DNA from: Campylobacter sp. US33a
GTDB taxonomy: Bacteria > Campylobacterota > Campylobacteria > Campylobacterales > Campylobacteraceae
NCBI RefSeq assembly: GCF_004378855.1
Contig: NZ_RYYL01000004.1
Coordinates: 122,614-186,613, forward strand
Direction: 5' to 3'
DNA: 64,000 nucleotides
Shown: one piece after another, positions 1 through 8,729 of the stretch
How positions within the stretch are numbered: the stretch's first letter is position 1
Layout of the letters: each line of letters begins with the position of its first letter
The notes under the pieces: generated by a model
Seen by the model: only the letters and a program-made list of their open reading frames with translations
What the model was told of the DNA's origin: nothing
Database searches by the model: none
Position numbers and translations under genes: made by a program

Positions 1-178
1 GCTCGGCTCTTTCTAGCATATGTAGAGTTTTTGAACTTTCATAAACTAGAGCATTAGAACTTATCATTTCGCTTATGGTTACATCTGCACCAAATTTTTT
101 TACCACATTGCGAAAAGGCAAGTCAGAAAAACCTGCCATAGGTGCTAAAAATAAAGGTTTTTCGCTAAAATTTATCAT
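1..178 (-). CDS. dusB: tRNA-dihydrouridine synthase DusB, N-terminal part (runs off the left edge)
   Basis: Only the first 59 codons are present. Residues 11-23 read LAPMAGFSDLPFR, the FMN-binding start of the Dus TIM barrel (family signature LAPMAGxTDxPFR), followed by GADVTISEMIS. The enzyme reduces specific uridines of tRNA to dihydrouridine with FMN and NADPH. The ATG overlaps the TGA of the upstream gene in a 4-base ATGA, so it is the distal gene of the minus-strand operon that begins at bamA. The exact Dus subtype (A, B or C) cannot be fixed from this fragment; DusB is the usual epsilonproteobacterial form. Confidence 0.85.
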   Translation of the reverse strand, partial: MINFSEKPLFLAPMAGFSDLPFRNVVKKFGADVTISEMISSNALVYESSKTLHMLERAE

Positions 179-1158
179 TGTATGAGTTGGTTTAAATCGA
201 TTTTGATATTTTTTTCACGCAGTATTAAAAAGGCTTTAAAATCGCTAAATTTTGCTTCATCTTTGATTTGCTCTCTTAAATCTTCCATTAGTCCAAATTC
301 AGCCAAAAGATATAAATGTGCCCTTAAAGCTTCGTTTTTTTCATTTTTAATCTTAGTAAAAATTCCTAAAATCGCATCAGGGTTTAAAAGTTTAACGCTC
401 ATCTTTGCAACTTCTAAATATTCTTTTTCATTTAAATTTGAATGACTTAAAAGCACTTCAAATTCTGCAGCATTTAAGTCTAAATTTCCAGCTTTAAAGC
501 GCTTAATGAGATTGATAATTTGTCCAGAATTTTTTTGAATTTTAATAGTTTTTATTTGTGCATATTCGCCTTTTTCTAGCAAACAATTAAAAGCAAGAAC
601 ATCAAGATCATTTTTGCTTTCATCTTTGCCTTTAATTTTATTAAAAGCGTAGTGAATATCTGTTGAAATGAGATTTTTTTCATTTAAAATTGATAGAGGA
701 TTGTCTTGATTTAACTTAAATTTCTTAAGATCGAGATATTCGCCTTTGTGCAGCTTTTCTAAAATATCTAAAATTTCATTGATTTTTGCAAAATTTTGAG
801 CTTTTTGAGCTTTTTTTAAACTTATAACAAGTTCTGCGCTGTTTTGAAATTCTTTTGTTTTAAATTTAATTTTACTGTCTTTTTCAAGCAGTAAATCTTC
901 AATAAATATTGCAAATTTTTGTGCGTCTTTGGAAAAATTTTTAAAATTAATATATTTTAAAAAACTATAAAAACTCATATGTAAAAGGGTAAAAATGAAA
1001 AATATAAGCACAGGCAAAATGAGCCATAAAACCACAGGTAAATCAAAAGCATTGGCACCAAGACTAAGCGTGTAATTACCAAGATTTAGTTTAAAAGTAA
1101 AAATGCTTAATAAAAGAATATAAATTAAACTTGCAAGAATAAATAATTTAATTCTCAT
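175..1158 (-). CDS. two-TM membrane protein of unknown function (327 aa)
   Basis: I do not recognise a family. The ATG at 1158 is preferred over an in-frame start at 1209 because it directly precedes a hydrophobic helix (residues about 4-22) and leaves only an 11-base overlap with the upstream dksA-like gene. A second membrane span lies at about residues 38-66, and the remaining 260 residues are charged, Lys/Glu/Leu-rich and mostly helical in appearance, probably cytoplasmic. It sits between dksA-like and dusB with overlaps on both sides and is surely co-transcribed. A homologue is conserved in C. jejuni as a hypothetical protein, as far as I recall. Confidence 0.75.
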   Translation of the reverse strand: MRIKLFILASLIYILLLSIFTFKLNLGNYTLSLGANAFDLPVVLWLILPVLIFFIFTLLHMSFYSFLKYINFKNFSKDAQKFAIFIEDLLLEKDSKIKFKTKEFQNSAELVISLKKAQKAQNFAKINEILDILEKLHKGEYLDLKKFKLNQDNPLSILNEKNLISTDIHYAFNKIKGKDESKNDLDVLAFNCLLEKGEYAQIKTIKIQKNSGQIINLIKRFKAGNLDLNAAEFEVLLSHSNLNEKEYLEVAKMSVKLLNPDAILGIFTKIKNEKNEALRAHLYLLAEFGLMEDLREQIKDEAKFSDFKAFLILREKNIKIDLNQLIQ

Positions 1159-1510
1159 ATTTTCTTTCCTTTTCAAAATTTTCTCTGCAATTAATGCAGT
1201 ATCTTGCATGAGGTTTAATCTTTAGTCTTTCAATGTGAATATCATCATTGCACGACTCGCAAATTCCATATTCTCCATCTTTAATTTTTGCAAGAGCGAT
1301 ATCAATTTCACTTAATTCTAATTTTAAATTTGAGTTGATGGTTTGTTCGATTTGAGAACTTGTATTGATAGATGAAAAATCTACATTATCACTAGGCTCG
1401 CTATTGTGCAAAGATTCAATTTCTTCTACATTGACATTGAGGTGATTATAAATAGCAATTTTTCTATCTTCTAAAATTTGCTTAAAAAAAGAAAGTTTTG
1501 ATTTTTCCAT
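1148..1510 (-). CDS. dksA: DksA/TraR-family zinc-finger transcription regulator
   Basis: A 120-residue protein with an N-terminal coiled coil and a C-terminal four-cysteine zinc finger: CESC, 17 residues, CINC. This is the DksA/TraR C4 finger. Such proteins enter the RNA polymerase secondary channel and tune rRNA and amino-acid promoters with ppGpp. It is shorter than E. coli DksA (151 aa) but normal for Campylobacter, where a DksA-like protein has been linked to stringent control. It follows rlmH after 8 bases in the bamA-dusB operon. Whether it is the sole DksA of the cell cannot be told here. Confidence 0.85.
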   Translation of the reverse strand: MEKSKLSFFKQILEDRKIAIYNHLNVNVEEIESLHNSEPSDNVDFSSINTSSQIEQTINSNLKLELSEIDIALAKIKDGEYGICESCNDDIHIERLKIKPHARYCINCRENFEKERKYEN

Positions 1511-1518
1511 GTTTTTTC

Positions 1519-1971
1519 CTATTTATGATATGGGTGTGCATGATTGATGCAAAAACCACGATAAATTTGCTCTAATAATAAAATTTTCACAAATTTGTGT
1601 GCCAAAGTAAGACGGCTTAAAGAGATAGCCAAATCAAAACTCGCAATAAAGTCTTTACTTAAGCCATAAGCTCCACCTATGAAAAATGATATTTCATTTT
1701 TATCTTTGAGTAAATTTGCAAATTCTATGCTATTCACTTCTTTGGAATTTTCATCTAATACTATGCAAAAACCTTTTTTATAAGGATTTAAAGCTTCTCC
1801 ATAGCTTTTTTTGGCTTCTTTTGCACCTAAATTTTGAGCATGCGTAATATGTTTATTATATATATAAGTATCATTTACAACAGCATAAGGTTTTAAAAGT
1901 TTGATGTATTTATGTTTAAGCTCATCAAATTCTTTATCATTTTTTTGTATGGAGAAAATATTGATTTGCAA
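1519..1971 (-). CDS. rlmH: 23S rRNA (pseudouridine-1915-N3)-methyltransferase RlmH
   Basis: A 150-residue SPOUT-family methyltransferase that methylates pseudouridine 1915 in helix 69 of 23S rRNA using SAM. The C-terminal trefoil-knot signature is clear: [10 protein letters not shown] followed by a [11 protein letters not shown] segment and the terminal [10 protein letters not shown] and HPYHK. Length matches the family (about 155 aa). One base separates it from the accD stop, implying translational coupling in the minus-strand operon. Confidence 0.93.
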   Translation of the reverse strand: MQINIFSIQKNDKEFDELKHKYIKLLKPYAVVNDTYIYNKHITHAQNLGAKEAKKSYGEALNPYKKGFCIVLDENSKEVNSIEFANLLKDKNEISFFIGGAYGLSKDFIASFDLAISLSRLTLAHKFVKILLLEQIYRGFCINHAHPYHK

Positions 1972-1972
1972 G

Positions 1973-2815
1973 TTAATTCCTAGAAAATAATTTTAACATA
2001 TCATAGATATATTGCTTGTGATTATTTCTTGCGACAATACCATCAATTAAACCGTGTTCAAGTAAAAATTCAGCTCTTTGAAAGCCTTCGGGTAAATCTG
2101 CACCTATGGTTTGTTTAATCACCCTTGCGCCTGCAAAACCCACTAAGGCACCTGGTTCAGCGATGATTAAATCCCCAAGCCAAGCAAAAGAAGCACTCAC
2201 CCCGCCCATGGTAGGATCTGTTAAAATGCTAATATAAGGAAGTTTTTCTTTACTTAAAAGTTTTAAGGCAGCGCTTGTTTTGCTCATTTGCATTAAAGAA
2301 TAAGTGCTTTCTTGCATTCTAGCACCCCCGCTTGCACTGATGATAACAAGAGGCGTTTTATCTGTAATGGCTCTTTGGACTGCACGAACGATTTTTTCAC
2401 CTTCAACAGACCCTAAACTTCCACCCATAAAAGAAAAATCAAATACGACAAGTTGAATTTTAAGTCCATTAATCAAGCATTCTCCGCTAATAACAGCACT
2501 ATTGCGCCCAGTTTTTTCAAAACTCTCGCTTAAGCGTTTTTTGTAAGATTTACTATCCACAAATTTTAGCGGATCGATGGCTTGTAAATTTACATCATGT
2601 TCAACAAAGGTATTTTCATCACTTAATATTTCTATTCTTTTTTTAGGAGAAATTCTCATATGAAAACCACACTTTGGACATACATTAAAACAAGCTTCAA
2701 TTTCTTTATAATACATTAAAGAATGGCAACTTCCGCACTTAATCCAATGATTTGGAGCTTCATGAGGACTGGATTGCTTTCGTCTAATTTTTGAAAAAAT
2801 GTCTGCAAAATTCAT
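1973..2815 (-). CDS. accD: acetyl-CoA carboxylase carboxyltransferase subunit beta
   Basis: A 280-residue AccD. The N-terminus carries the zinc ribbon (CGSC, then CPKC), and the crotonase-like carboxyltransferase core has the [10 protein letters not shown] segment that forms the oxyanion site, then [12 protein letters not shown]. With AccA it transfers CO2 from carboxybiotin to acetyl-CoA, giving malonyl-CoA for fatty-acid synthesis. It lies 14 bases downstream of bamA, so phospholipid precursor supply is transcribed with outer-membrane assembly. Confidence 0.95.
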   Translation of the reverse strand: MNFADIFSKIRRKQSSPHEAPNHWIKCGSCHSLMYYKEIEACFNVCPKCGFHMRISPKKRIEILSDENTFVEHDVNLQAIDPLKFVDSKSYKKRLSESFEKTGRNSAVISGECLINGLKIQLVVFDFSFMGGSLGSVEGEKIVRAVQRAITDKTPLVIISASGGARMQESTYSLMQMSKTSAALKLLSKEKLPYISILTDPTMGGVSASFAWLGDLIIAEPGALVGFAGARVIKQTIGADLPEGFQRAEFLLEHGLIDGIVARNNHKQYIYDMLKLFSRN

Positions 2816-2829
2816 AAATTCACCTGTTG

Positions 2830-5046
2830 TTAAAATCTTGTTCCTAGCATAAATTCAAAGGAATTGGTATCATCGCCTTTTTTGTCGTTTAGAGGTTTAG
2901 CGAATACAAGTTGCAAAGGTCCAATTGGAGTAATCCATTCAAGTGCAACACCTGTGCTGTAGCGTTGAATTTCATCAATTCTACTTTTTCCTATCATACC
3001 ATAGTCAAAAAAGACACTACCTCTTAATTTAATACGATTGATTAGCGGAAAGCTGAGTTCGACGGAGTTTGCAAAAGCAATTGTTCCGCCTATTTCATCT
3101 CCCCATTGGTTTTTTGGGCTAACAGTACGGCTTTCAAAGCCACGAATAGAACGTATGCCTCCTAAATAAAATCTTTCGTTAATTGGCAAGTATCCTTGAT
3201 CCCAGACCTTATATAAATTAGCTTTATAGCGGTAAATCAAATCCCAGCCTATATATTCTTCAAGACCTTGGTAAAAATTAAAACTAGAACTAGAAGATAA
3301 GAACTGCTGATCTCCGCCAACTCCTGCAAATTCAAGACTTGTTGATGCAATAATGCCTGATCGTGGCAAATAATAATCATCTGTATTATTAAAGGTTAGT
3401 GCTGGGATGATTGAGCTTTTAATGCTTTTACCTAATTTGTAGCCCGAACGCAACAAGGTATCACTAAGATGATAGATATCACTTTGTTCAAGATTATAAG
3501 TAAGGCTTGCACTAAGATGTCTTGTGAGCAATCTTCCTGCTGTAATTTCAAAGCCGTAACTTTTTTCATAATAATTATCCCAGTCGTAGTCATTGGCATA
3601 AACAGCACCGCCAAGACTGTATTTAGAGTCTCTAACTCTTGGGTTTGTTATGCTGATTCTCCCTGAGAGCATATCATCGTCTTTATCAACATTAATAGAG
3701 CTTTTGATGCCTGAGCCAAAAATATTTGTATCTGACAAAGAAGCATTTAAAAGCAAACCATCACTAGATCCATATCCTATACCCCCCGATATGGTTCCGG
3801 TTGAAGTTTCTTTAACTTCGACAATTAAATCCATGTGAGTGTCATCCACTCTTTCTTCTTTGATATTCACATCTTCGAAGTAAGAAGTTCTCCTCAAAGC
3901 ATTTCTTGAGTCTGTCAAATCACTTCTGTGGTATAAATTTCCTTCTGTAAGATAAAGTTCGCGTCTGATGATTTTATCTGCTGTTCTTGAATTTCCTGAG
4001 ATGATAACATTTCTTATAAAAACTTTTTCATTTGGAATAACTCTAAAAATTATACTCGCTTCACTATCTATTTCATTTTTTTGAATATCGGGAATGACTT
4101 GAACGAAGGCATAGCCTAAGTTTGCAGTATCTGTTTCTATGGATTTGATATCTTGTCTGACTTTTTCTATATTAATGGTTTTACCTACGCTTGATTTTAA
4201 ATCTTGCACTTTTTGCATATTTTCTTCAGAACTAAATACAGGATTTTCGATAGAAATACTTTTGATTTTATAAGGTTTTCCTTCTTTGATATAATAAGTC
4301 AAATCAGCCTTATAGGTATCGGTATAAGTTTTAAGATAAGCAGGAGAAACTTTAATATCAAGATAGCCTTTTTTCATGTATTCATCAGCGATTCTAGAGC
4401 TATCATTTTCAAGATCAAAAATTTTCAACTCTCCGCTATTTCTACCCCACATCCAACCCATAAATTCTCTTTTTTTATTGCTAACTGCAGGTTCAATATC
4501 CGAATAAGATAGTTTGTCGCTTCCACTAAGATAAAAATTCTCTATAGTAATGTTTTCGCCGCGATTTACGATAAAAGTTAATTCCAAACCTTCAGAATTG
4601 CTAAGTTTTTCTTTTTCTATTTCTACTATGGTATCAAAATAGCCTTTGGACTCATAAAACATTTTAATCTTTTCAGCGGCATCTTTGACTGAATTTTCAT
4701 CATATAAAATTCCTTTTTTGATGCCTAAAACTTGATCAATTTGTTTGCGGTCATTTGATGCTATACCGTTAATATTGATTTTTGCAATAGTAAGCTTTTC
4801 TGTGAATTTAAAATTTAAAATTCCATTTTTTTCTTCAACAACAATGTCGCTAAAATAATTTTGATTATATAAATTTAGAATAGCTTGATTGATTTTTGCT
4901 TCGTCGATTTCTTCGCCAATTTTTAAGCCAGAAATTTGACTCGCAGTTTCTGCTGAAAGATAAGAAAGATTAGAAAACCGAATTTCTTTTATAACAGCAG
5001 CTGAAGAAATACTACATAATAGGCATAAATTTAAGATTTTTTTCAT
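2830..5046 (-). CDS. bamA: outer-membrane protein assembly factor BamA (Omp85)
   Basis: A 738-residue Omp85 protein. A short signal peptide (MKKILNLCLLCSISSA) precedes POTRA repeats over roughly residues 20-340, then a 16-strand barrel whose last strands include the GGIRSIRGFESRTVSP segment (the conserved lid-loop VRGF/IRGF motif) and end in FMLGTRF with a C-terminal Phe, the beta-barrel signal. It inserts barrel proteins into the outer membrane. It is first in a minus-strand operon with accD and rlmH and is divergent from tyrA across an 81-base gap holding a shared promoter region. Confidence 0.95.
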   Translation of the reverse strand: MKKILNLCLLCSISSAAVIKEIRFSNLSYLSAETASQISGLKIGEEIDEAKINQAILNLYNQNYFSDIVVEEKNGILNFKFTEKLTIAKININGIASNDRKQIDQVLGIKKGILYDENSVKDAAEKIKMFYESKGYFDTIVEIEKEKLSNSEGLELTFIVNRGENITIENFYLSGSDKLSYSDIEPAVSNKKREFMGWMWGRNSGELKIFDLENDSSRIADEYMKKGYLDIKVSPAYLKTYTDTYKADLTYYIKEGKPYKIKSISIENPVFSSEENMQKVQDLKSSVGKTINIEKVRQDIKSIETDTANLGYAFVQVIPDIQKNEIDSEASIIFRVIPNEKVFIRNVIISGNSRTADKIIRRELYLTEGNLYHRSDLTDSRNALRRTSYFEDVNIKEERVDDTHMDLIVEVKETSTGTISGGIGYGSSDGLLLNASLSDTNIFGSGIKSSINVDKDDDMLSGRISITNPRVRDSKYSLGGAVYANDYDWDNYYEKSYGFEITAGRLLTRHLSASLTYNLEQSDIYHLSDTLLRSGYKLGKSIKSSIIPALTFNNTDDYYLPRSGIIASTSLEFAGVGGDQQFLSSSSSFNFYQGLEEYIGWDLIYRYKANLYKVWDQGYLPINERFYLGGIRSIRGFESRTVSPKNQWGDEIGGTIAFANSVELSFPLINRIKLRGSVFFDYGMIGKSRIDEIQRYSTGVALEWITPIGPLQLVFAKPLNDKKGDDTNSFEFMLGTRF

Positions 5047-5079
5047 TATGTCTTACCTAATTTTGATTAATAAACTCGC

Positions 5080-5086
5080 TATAATA
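5080..5086. promoter_or_regulatory. overlapping divergent -10 boxes between bamA and tyrA
   Basis: The near-palindrome GCTATAATAGC reads as a Campylobacter-type -10 on both strands: TATAAT at 5080-5085 toward tyrA (ATG 5128, leader about 36 nt, Shine-Dalgarno AAGGA at 5113-5117) and TATTAT at 5086-5081 toward bamA (ATG 5046). Campylobacter sigma-70 promoters rely on an extended -10 with a T-rich upstream stretch, so the absence of a -35 box is expected. The call rests on sequence match only. Confidence 0.55.
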
Positions 5087-5127
5087 GCAAAAAAAATTTA
5101 ACAATTTATTTAAAGGATGAAATTATT

Positions 5128-5955
5128 ATGAAGGTTGCTATTATAGGACTTGGATTGATGGGCGGTTCGCTTGGACTTTGTTTAAAAGAAAATAAATTAA
5201 TCAGCACGGTTTATGGTTATGATAAAAGTAAAGAGAATGAAAAACAAGCTTTGGAATTACAACTCGTACATGAGCTTATCACTCTTGATAAGCTTGAGGA
5301 GTGCGATATAGTCTTTTTGGCTGTGCCTGTTGATGCTATTTTGGAGCTTTTGCAGGCCTTAAAAGATATTTCTTTTAAAACAACGATTATAGAACTTGGA
5401 AGCACAAAAAGAAAAATTATAGAATCCCTGCCGCAAAGTTTGAAGAAAAATTTCATCTCAGCTCATCCTATGGCAGGGACAGAAAATAGCGGACCAAAGG
5501 CGGCCTTTAAAGAACTCTATAAAGATGCGGTTTGTGTGCTTTGTGATAGTGAAGTGGCTGATGATTTGCATCAGAAAAGAGCAGTGGAAATTTTTTCGCA
5601 TTTGGGGATGAGAATTGTATTTATGGATAGTGTTGCACACGATCATCATACAGCCATTATTTCGCATTTACCCCATGTAATTAGCTTTTCTTTAGCAAAT
5701 TATGTAATGAAGGAAGAGGATAAAAGAAACATAGCCCATTTAGGTGGTCCTTCTTTTAAGGGCATGTGTAGGATTGCAAAATCAAATCCTGATATGTGGG
5801 GAGGTATTTTTGAGCAAAATAAAGAGAATATACTTTCTAGTATAGAATGTTTTCAAAAAGAATTGGATCGTTGCAAGAAAATGCTAGAAAATGCCGATAA
5901 GGATGAGTTGTATGCGTGGATGAAGAGAGCAAACACTTTAAGGGAAATTTTATAA
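5128..5955 (+). CDS. tyrA: prephenate dehydrogenase
   Basis: A 275-residue monofunctional TyrA that oxidatively decarboxylates prephenate to 4-hydroxyphenylpyruvate in tyrosine synthesis. The NAD-binding Rossmann fold starts at residue 7 (GLGLMGGSLG), and HPMAGTENSG in mid-protein is the conserved active-site segment of the family, followed by the histidine-rich DHHTAIISHLPH helix. There is no fused chorismate mutase domain. It is preceded by a good AAGGA and a -10 box. Confidence 0.93.
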   Translation: MKVAIIGLGLMGGSLGLCLKENKLISTVYGYDKSKENEKQALELQLVHELITLDKLEECDIVFLAVPVDAILELLQALKDISFKTTIIELGSTKRKIIESLPQSLKKNFISAHPMAGTENSGPKAAFKELYKDAVCVLCDSEVADDLHQKRAVEIFSHLGMRIVFMDSVAHDHHTAIISHLPHVISFSLANYVMKEEDKRNIAHLGGPSFKGMCRIAKSNPDMWGGIFEQNKENILSSIECFQKELDRCKKMLENADKDELYAWMKRANTLREIL

Positions 5956-5982
5956 GTTTTATAATTATTTACATATTTGATA

Positions 5983-5988
5983 TAGAAT
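5983..5988 (+). promoter_or_regulatory. putative -10 box before the M23 peptidase gene
   Basis: TAGAAT within GATATAGAATTC lies 34 bases before the ATG at 6022 in the 66-base gap after tyrA and matches the Campylobacter gnTAnaaT pattern. It could let the peptidase-lpxC-thrB-infB run be transcribed independently of tyrA. A short out-of-frame ATG at 6018 overlaps the true start. Confidence 0.35.
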
Positions 5989-6021
5989 TCTTGGCGAAAA
6001 ATAAACTATAGGTTAAAATGT

Positions 6022-7398
6022 ATGGCAAGAAGGAAAAATAAATCTTTTATAATATTGTTTTTTGTTTTGGTTATTGCAGCTGGGGTTGGTATAACTCAGC
6101 TGAATATTTTTGAACAAAATAAGCCAGAAATTGATATTCCTGATCATATTTATAGCAATTTGGTTGATCCTATTGTGGTAAGAGTTGCGGATAAAGATTC
6201 AAATTTGAAAAATATTAAAGTAACTCTTAAAAAAGATATTAATGATGTAGGTGCAGTATTGTGGGATTCAAATATTCAGAATAAAAAAGATATTAATTTA
6301 CAAATTCCTTTGCCAAAGGTTGGTTTCAAGGAAAAAGTAAATTCATATGTTATGGAGATTGAAGCAAGTGATTCTAGTTTTTGGAATTTTTTTGCAGGCA
6401 ACAAAGCAACCAAGATTGTTTCTATCACCGTAGATAACAAAAAACCTAATGTGCAGATTTTAAGTAATTCTTATCAAATAGAACAAGGTGGTGCAGCTAG
6501 TGTTGTTTTTGAGGCAAAAGATGAAAATTTAGCAGAGCTTTATATTGAAGATAATAAGGGTAAAAAATTTAAAGTTACTCCTTATATCAAAGAGGGTTAT
6601 TATGTAGCTTTGATTGCTTGGGATGCAAGAGAAGAACAATTTAGGGCTTATGTGGTCGCAAGTGATAAAGCAGGAAATATAACAAAAGAGCGTATTAGAT
6701 ATTATCTTACAAATCGCAAATACAGGGTTTCAAATATTAGTTTAACTGATAGATTTTTAGATGGTAAAATCGAAGATTTAGCAAATCAATATGCTCCACA
6801 AGGAAGTAATTTTGATCGTTTGCAAAAATTTAAGTTTGTTAATGAAACACTAAGGCTTTCTGATGAAGAAACTATCCACAAAATCACTTCAGAAATACCT
6901 GAGGAAAAAATAGAGCATAATATAAAATTTAATCTTTTTACTCCTTTGAAAAATAGTATGAAGGTGGCAGATTTTGCCGATCATAGGTATTATCATTATG
7001 AAGGAAAATTTGTCAGCGATTCTTATCATATGGGACTTGATTTAGCCAGCGTTGCAAGGGATAATATTATTGCAAATAATGATGGCAAAGTTGTTTTTGC
7101 TGAAGAGAATGGAATTTATGGTTTAAATATTATTATTTATCATGGTTTGGGTGTCTATACGCTTTATGGACATTGTTCGTCAAAAGATGTTGAGGTGGGC
7201 GATACGGTACATGCAAAAGATATAGTTGCAAATACAGGTGTTAGCGGACTTGCTTTGGGCGATCATTTGCATTTTGGTGTTTTAGTGCAAGGAATTGAAA
7301 CGCGTCCAGAGCAATGGCAAGATGTAAATTGGATGAATAATAATATTTATAAAGTTTTAGAAGATGGAAAAAAAATTATTTTAGGTGAAATAAAATGA
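6022..7398 (+). CDS. M23 (LytM-type) peptidoglycan endopeptidase, membrane anchored
   Basis: A 458-residue protein with one N-terminal membrane span (about residues 8-27), a long Ig-like/all-beta periplasmic region and a C-terminal LytM domain. All zinc ligands are present: HxxxD at H336/D340 (YHMGLDL) and HxH at H415/H417 (DHLHFG). It should cleave peptide cross-links of peptidoglycan. It overlaps lpxC by 4 bases (ATGA). Campylobacter has several M23 proteins involved in cell shape; this one is distinct from Pgp1 and Pgp2, and I give no symbol. Confidence 0.88.
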   Translation: MARRKNKSFIILFFVLVIAAGVGITQLNIFEQNKPEIDIPDHIYSNLVDPIVVRVADKDSNLKNIKVTLKKDINDVGAVLWDSNIQNKKDINLQIPLPKVGFKEKVNSYVMEIEASDSSFWNFFAGNKATKIVSITVDNKKPNVQILSNSYQIEQGGAASVVFEAKDENLAELYIEDNKGKKFKVTPYIKEGYYVALIAWDAREEQFRAYVVASDKAGNITKERIRYYLTNRKYRVSNISLTDRFLDGKIEDLANQYAPQGSNFDRLQKFKFVNETLRLSDEETIHKITSEIPEEKIEHNIKFNLFTPLKNSMKVADFADHRYYHYEGKFVSDSYHMGLDLASVARDNIIANNDGKVVFAEENGIYGLNIIIYHGLGVYTLYGHCSSKDVEVGDTVHAKDIVANTGVSGLALGDHLHFGVLVQGIETRPEQWQDVNWMNNNIYKVLEDGKKIILGEIK

Positions 7399-8279
7399 AT
7401 CAATTAACTATTTCAAATATTGTTAAAGGTGTAGGGATAGGACTTCATAAAGGCGAACCTATTGAAATAGTTCTCGAGCCTTTGGAGGCAAATAGTGGAA
7501 TCGTTTTTTATAGAAGCGATTTGAATATTTCTTATAGAGCTGATTTAAATAATGTGATTGATACACAAATGGCAACTGTAATTGGCGATGATAGGGGTTA
7601 TATTTCGACAATAGAGCATTTAATGAGTGCTATTAATGCTTATGGTATTGATAATATTAGAATTTGTTTGAATGCTAATGAAGTGCCTATTATGGATGGC
7701 AGTAGTGTGAGTTTTTGTATGATGTTAGATGAAGCTAAAATCAAAGAACTTGATGCACCAAAACAAATTTTGGTTATTAAAAAAGATGTTGAAGTAAGAG
7801 ATGGGGATAAATTTGTAAGACTTAGCCCAACGCAATGCCCTAAAATTAATTATACTATTAAATTTGACAACCCTATAATCGCTAAACAAAGTTTTAGTTT
7901 TGAATTCAGTAAAAAAAATTATATTGAAAATATAGCTAGAGCTAGGACTTTTGGATTTTTAAAAGATGTCAAGGCTTTAAGGGCTATGAATTTAGGACTT
8001 GGTGGTAGCTTAGAAAATGCTATCATTGTAGATGAAAATCGCATTTTGAATCCTGAGGGTTTGCGTTTTAAAGATGAATTTGTAAGACATAAAATTTTAG
8101 ATGCTATTGGCGATTTGACTTTGCTTGGTTATAGAGTGTATGGTGATTATACTTCTTATGCAGGTTCGCATAAATTAAATCATCTTTTAACAAAAGAGCT
8201 TTTGAAAAATAAAGATGCTTATGAGCTTGTCACTCTTGAAAAAGAACAAGCAAAAATTTATGAAAAGGTATTTGCATAA
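7395..8279 (+). CDS. lpxC: UDP-3-O-acyl-N-acetylglucosamine deacetylase
   Basis: A 294-residue LpxC, the zinc deacetylase that commits UDP-acyl-GlcNAc to lipid A synthesis. The expected zinc ligands are present: H75 in TIEHLMSA, and H232 and D236 in RHKILDAIGD. The PIMDGSS motif of the first domain and the substrate-gripping SYAGSHKLNH near the end are also clear. Length is normal. It is translationally coupled to the M23 peptidase gene, linking two envelope functions. Confidence 0.95.
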   Translation: MNQLTISNIVKGVGIGLHKGEPIEIVLEPLEANSGIVFYRSDLNISYRADLNNVIDTQMATVIGDDRGYISTIEHLMSAINAYGIDNIRICLNANEVPIMDGSSVSFCMMLDEAKIKELDAPKQILVIKKDVEVRDGDKFVRLSPTQCPKINYTIKFDNPIIAKQSFSFEFSKKNYIENIARARTFGFLKDVKALRAMNLGLGGSLENAIIVDENRILNPEGLRFKDEFVRHKILDAIGDLTLLGYRVYGDYTSYAGSHKLNHLLTKELLKNKDAYELVTLEKEQAKIYEKVFA

Positions 8280-8290
8280 AAAAAGTTAGT

Positions 8291-8722
8291 TTGCTTTTAA
8301 ATGCCTTATCAAAACCTATTATGTTAGGCGTTTATGAAAATAATAATTTAATAAAAAAATATCAAAGCGATGAAAGAGCGAGTGAATTTTTACCTAAAAT
8401 TCTAGATGAATTATTGCAAGATTTTGATGTGCAAAAACTCATTTATGCAAATGGACCAGGTTCTTATATGGGAATTAAGGTGAGTTTTTTGATCTTTAAA
8501 ACTTTAAGTATAGTAAAAAACATTCCTTTATATGGTATTAATGCTTTTTGTTTGAATGATTTTAAGCCAATTAGTGCAAATAATCATTTTTGTTTTGTTT
8601 TTGAAGAAGGGAAGATTTTGCTTAAAAAAGAAAAGGCGGGCGAATTTTTTATGCCTGAAAATATTGAAAAATTGAAATTAAATGAAGATAACTTACCTTT
8701 TTATTTTATAGACGCTGTTTGA
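8291..8722 (+). CDS. tsaB: TsaB-like t6A-synthesis subunit (short form)
   Basis: A 143-residue protein with the ASKHA-fold pattern of TsaB: a first strand (LLLNALSKPIMLGVYE), the YANGPGSYMGIKVS segment corresponding to the TsaB GPGSFTGLRIG motif, and a following helix. TsaB partners TsaD and TsaE in making t6A37 of tRNA. E. coli TsaB is about 230 residues; the C-terminal half is largely missing here. The only usable start is TTG at 8291, twelve bases after the lpxC stop, and it trims two residues of the likely first strand, so the exact start is uncertain. Confidence 0.7.
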   Translation: MLLNALSKPIMLGVYENNNLIKKYQSDERASEFLPKILDELLQDFDVQKLIYANGPGSYMGIKVSFLIFKTLSIVKNIPLYGINAFCLNDFKPISANNHFCFVFEEGKILLKKEKAGEFFMPENIEKLKLNEDNLPFYFIDAV

Positions 8723-8729
8723 GGAAAAT

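Noticed and set aside
4204..4512. 102-codon frame antisense to bamA
   Set aside because: Shadow of the bamA reading frame; composition unlike Campylobacter proteins and no start signals.
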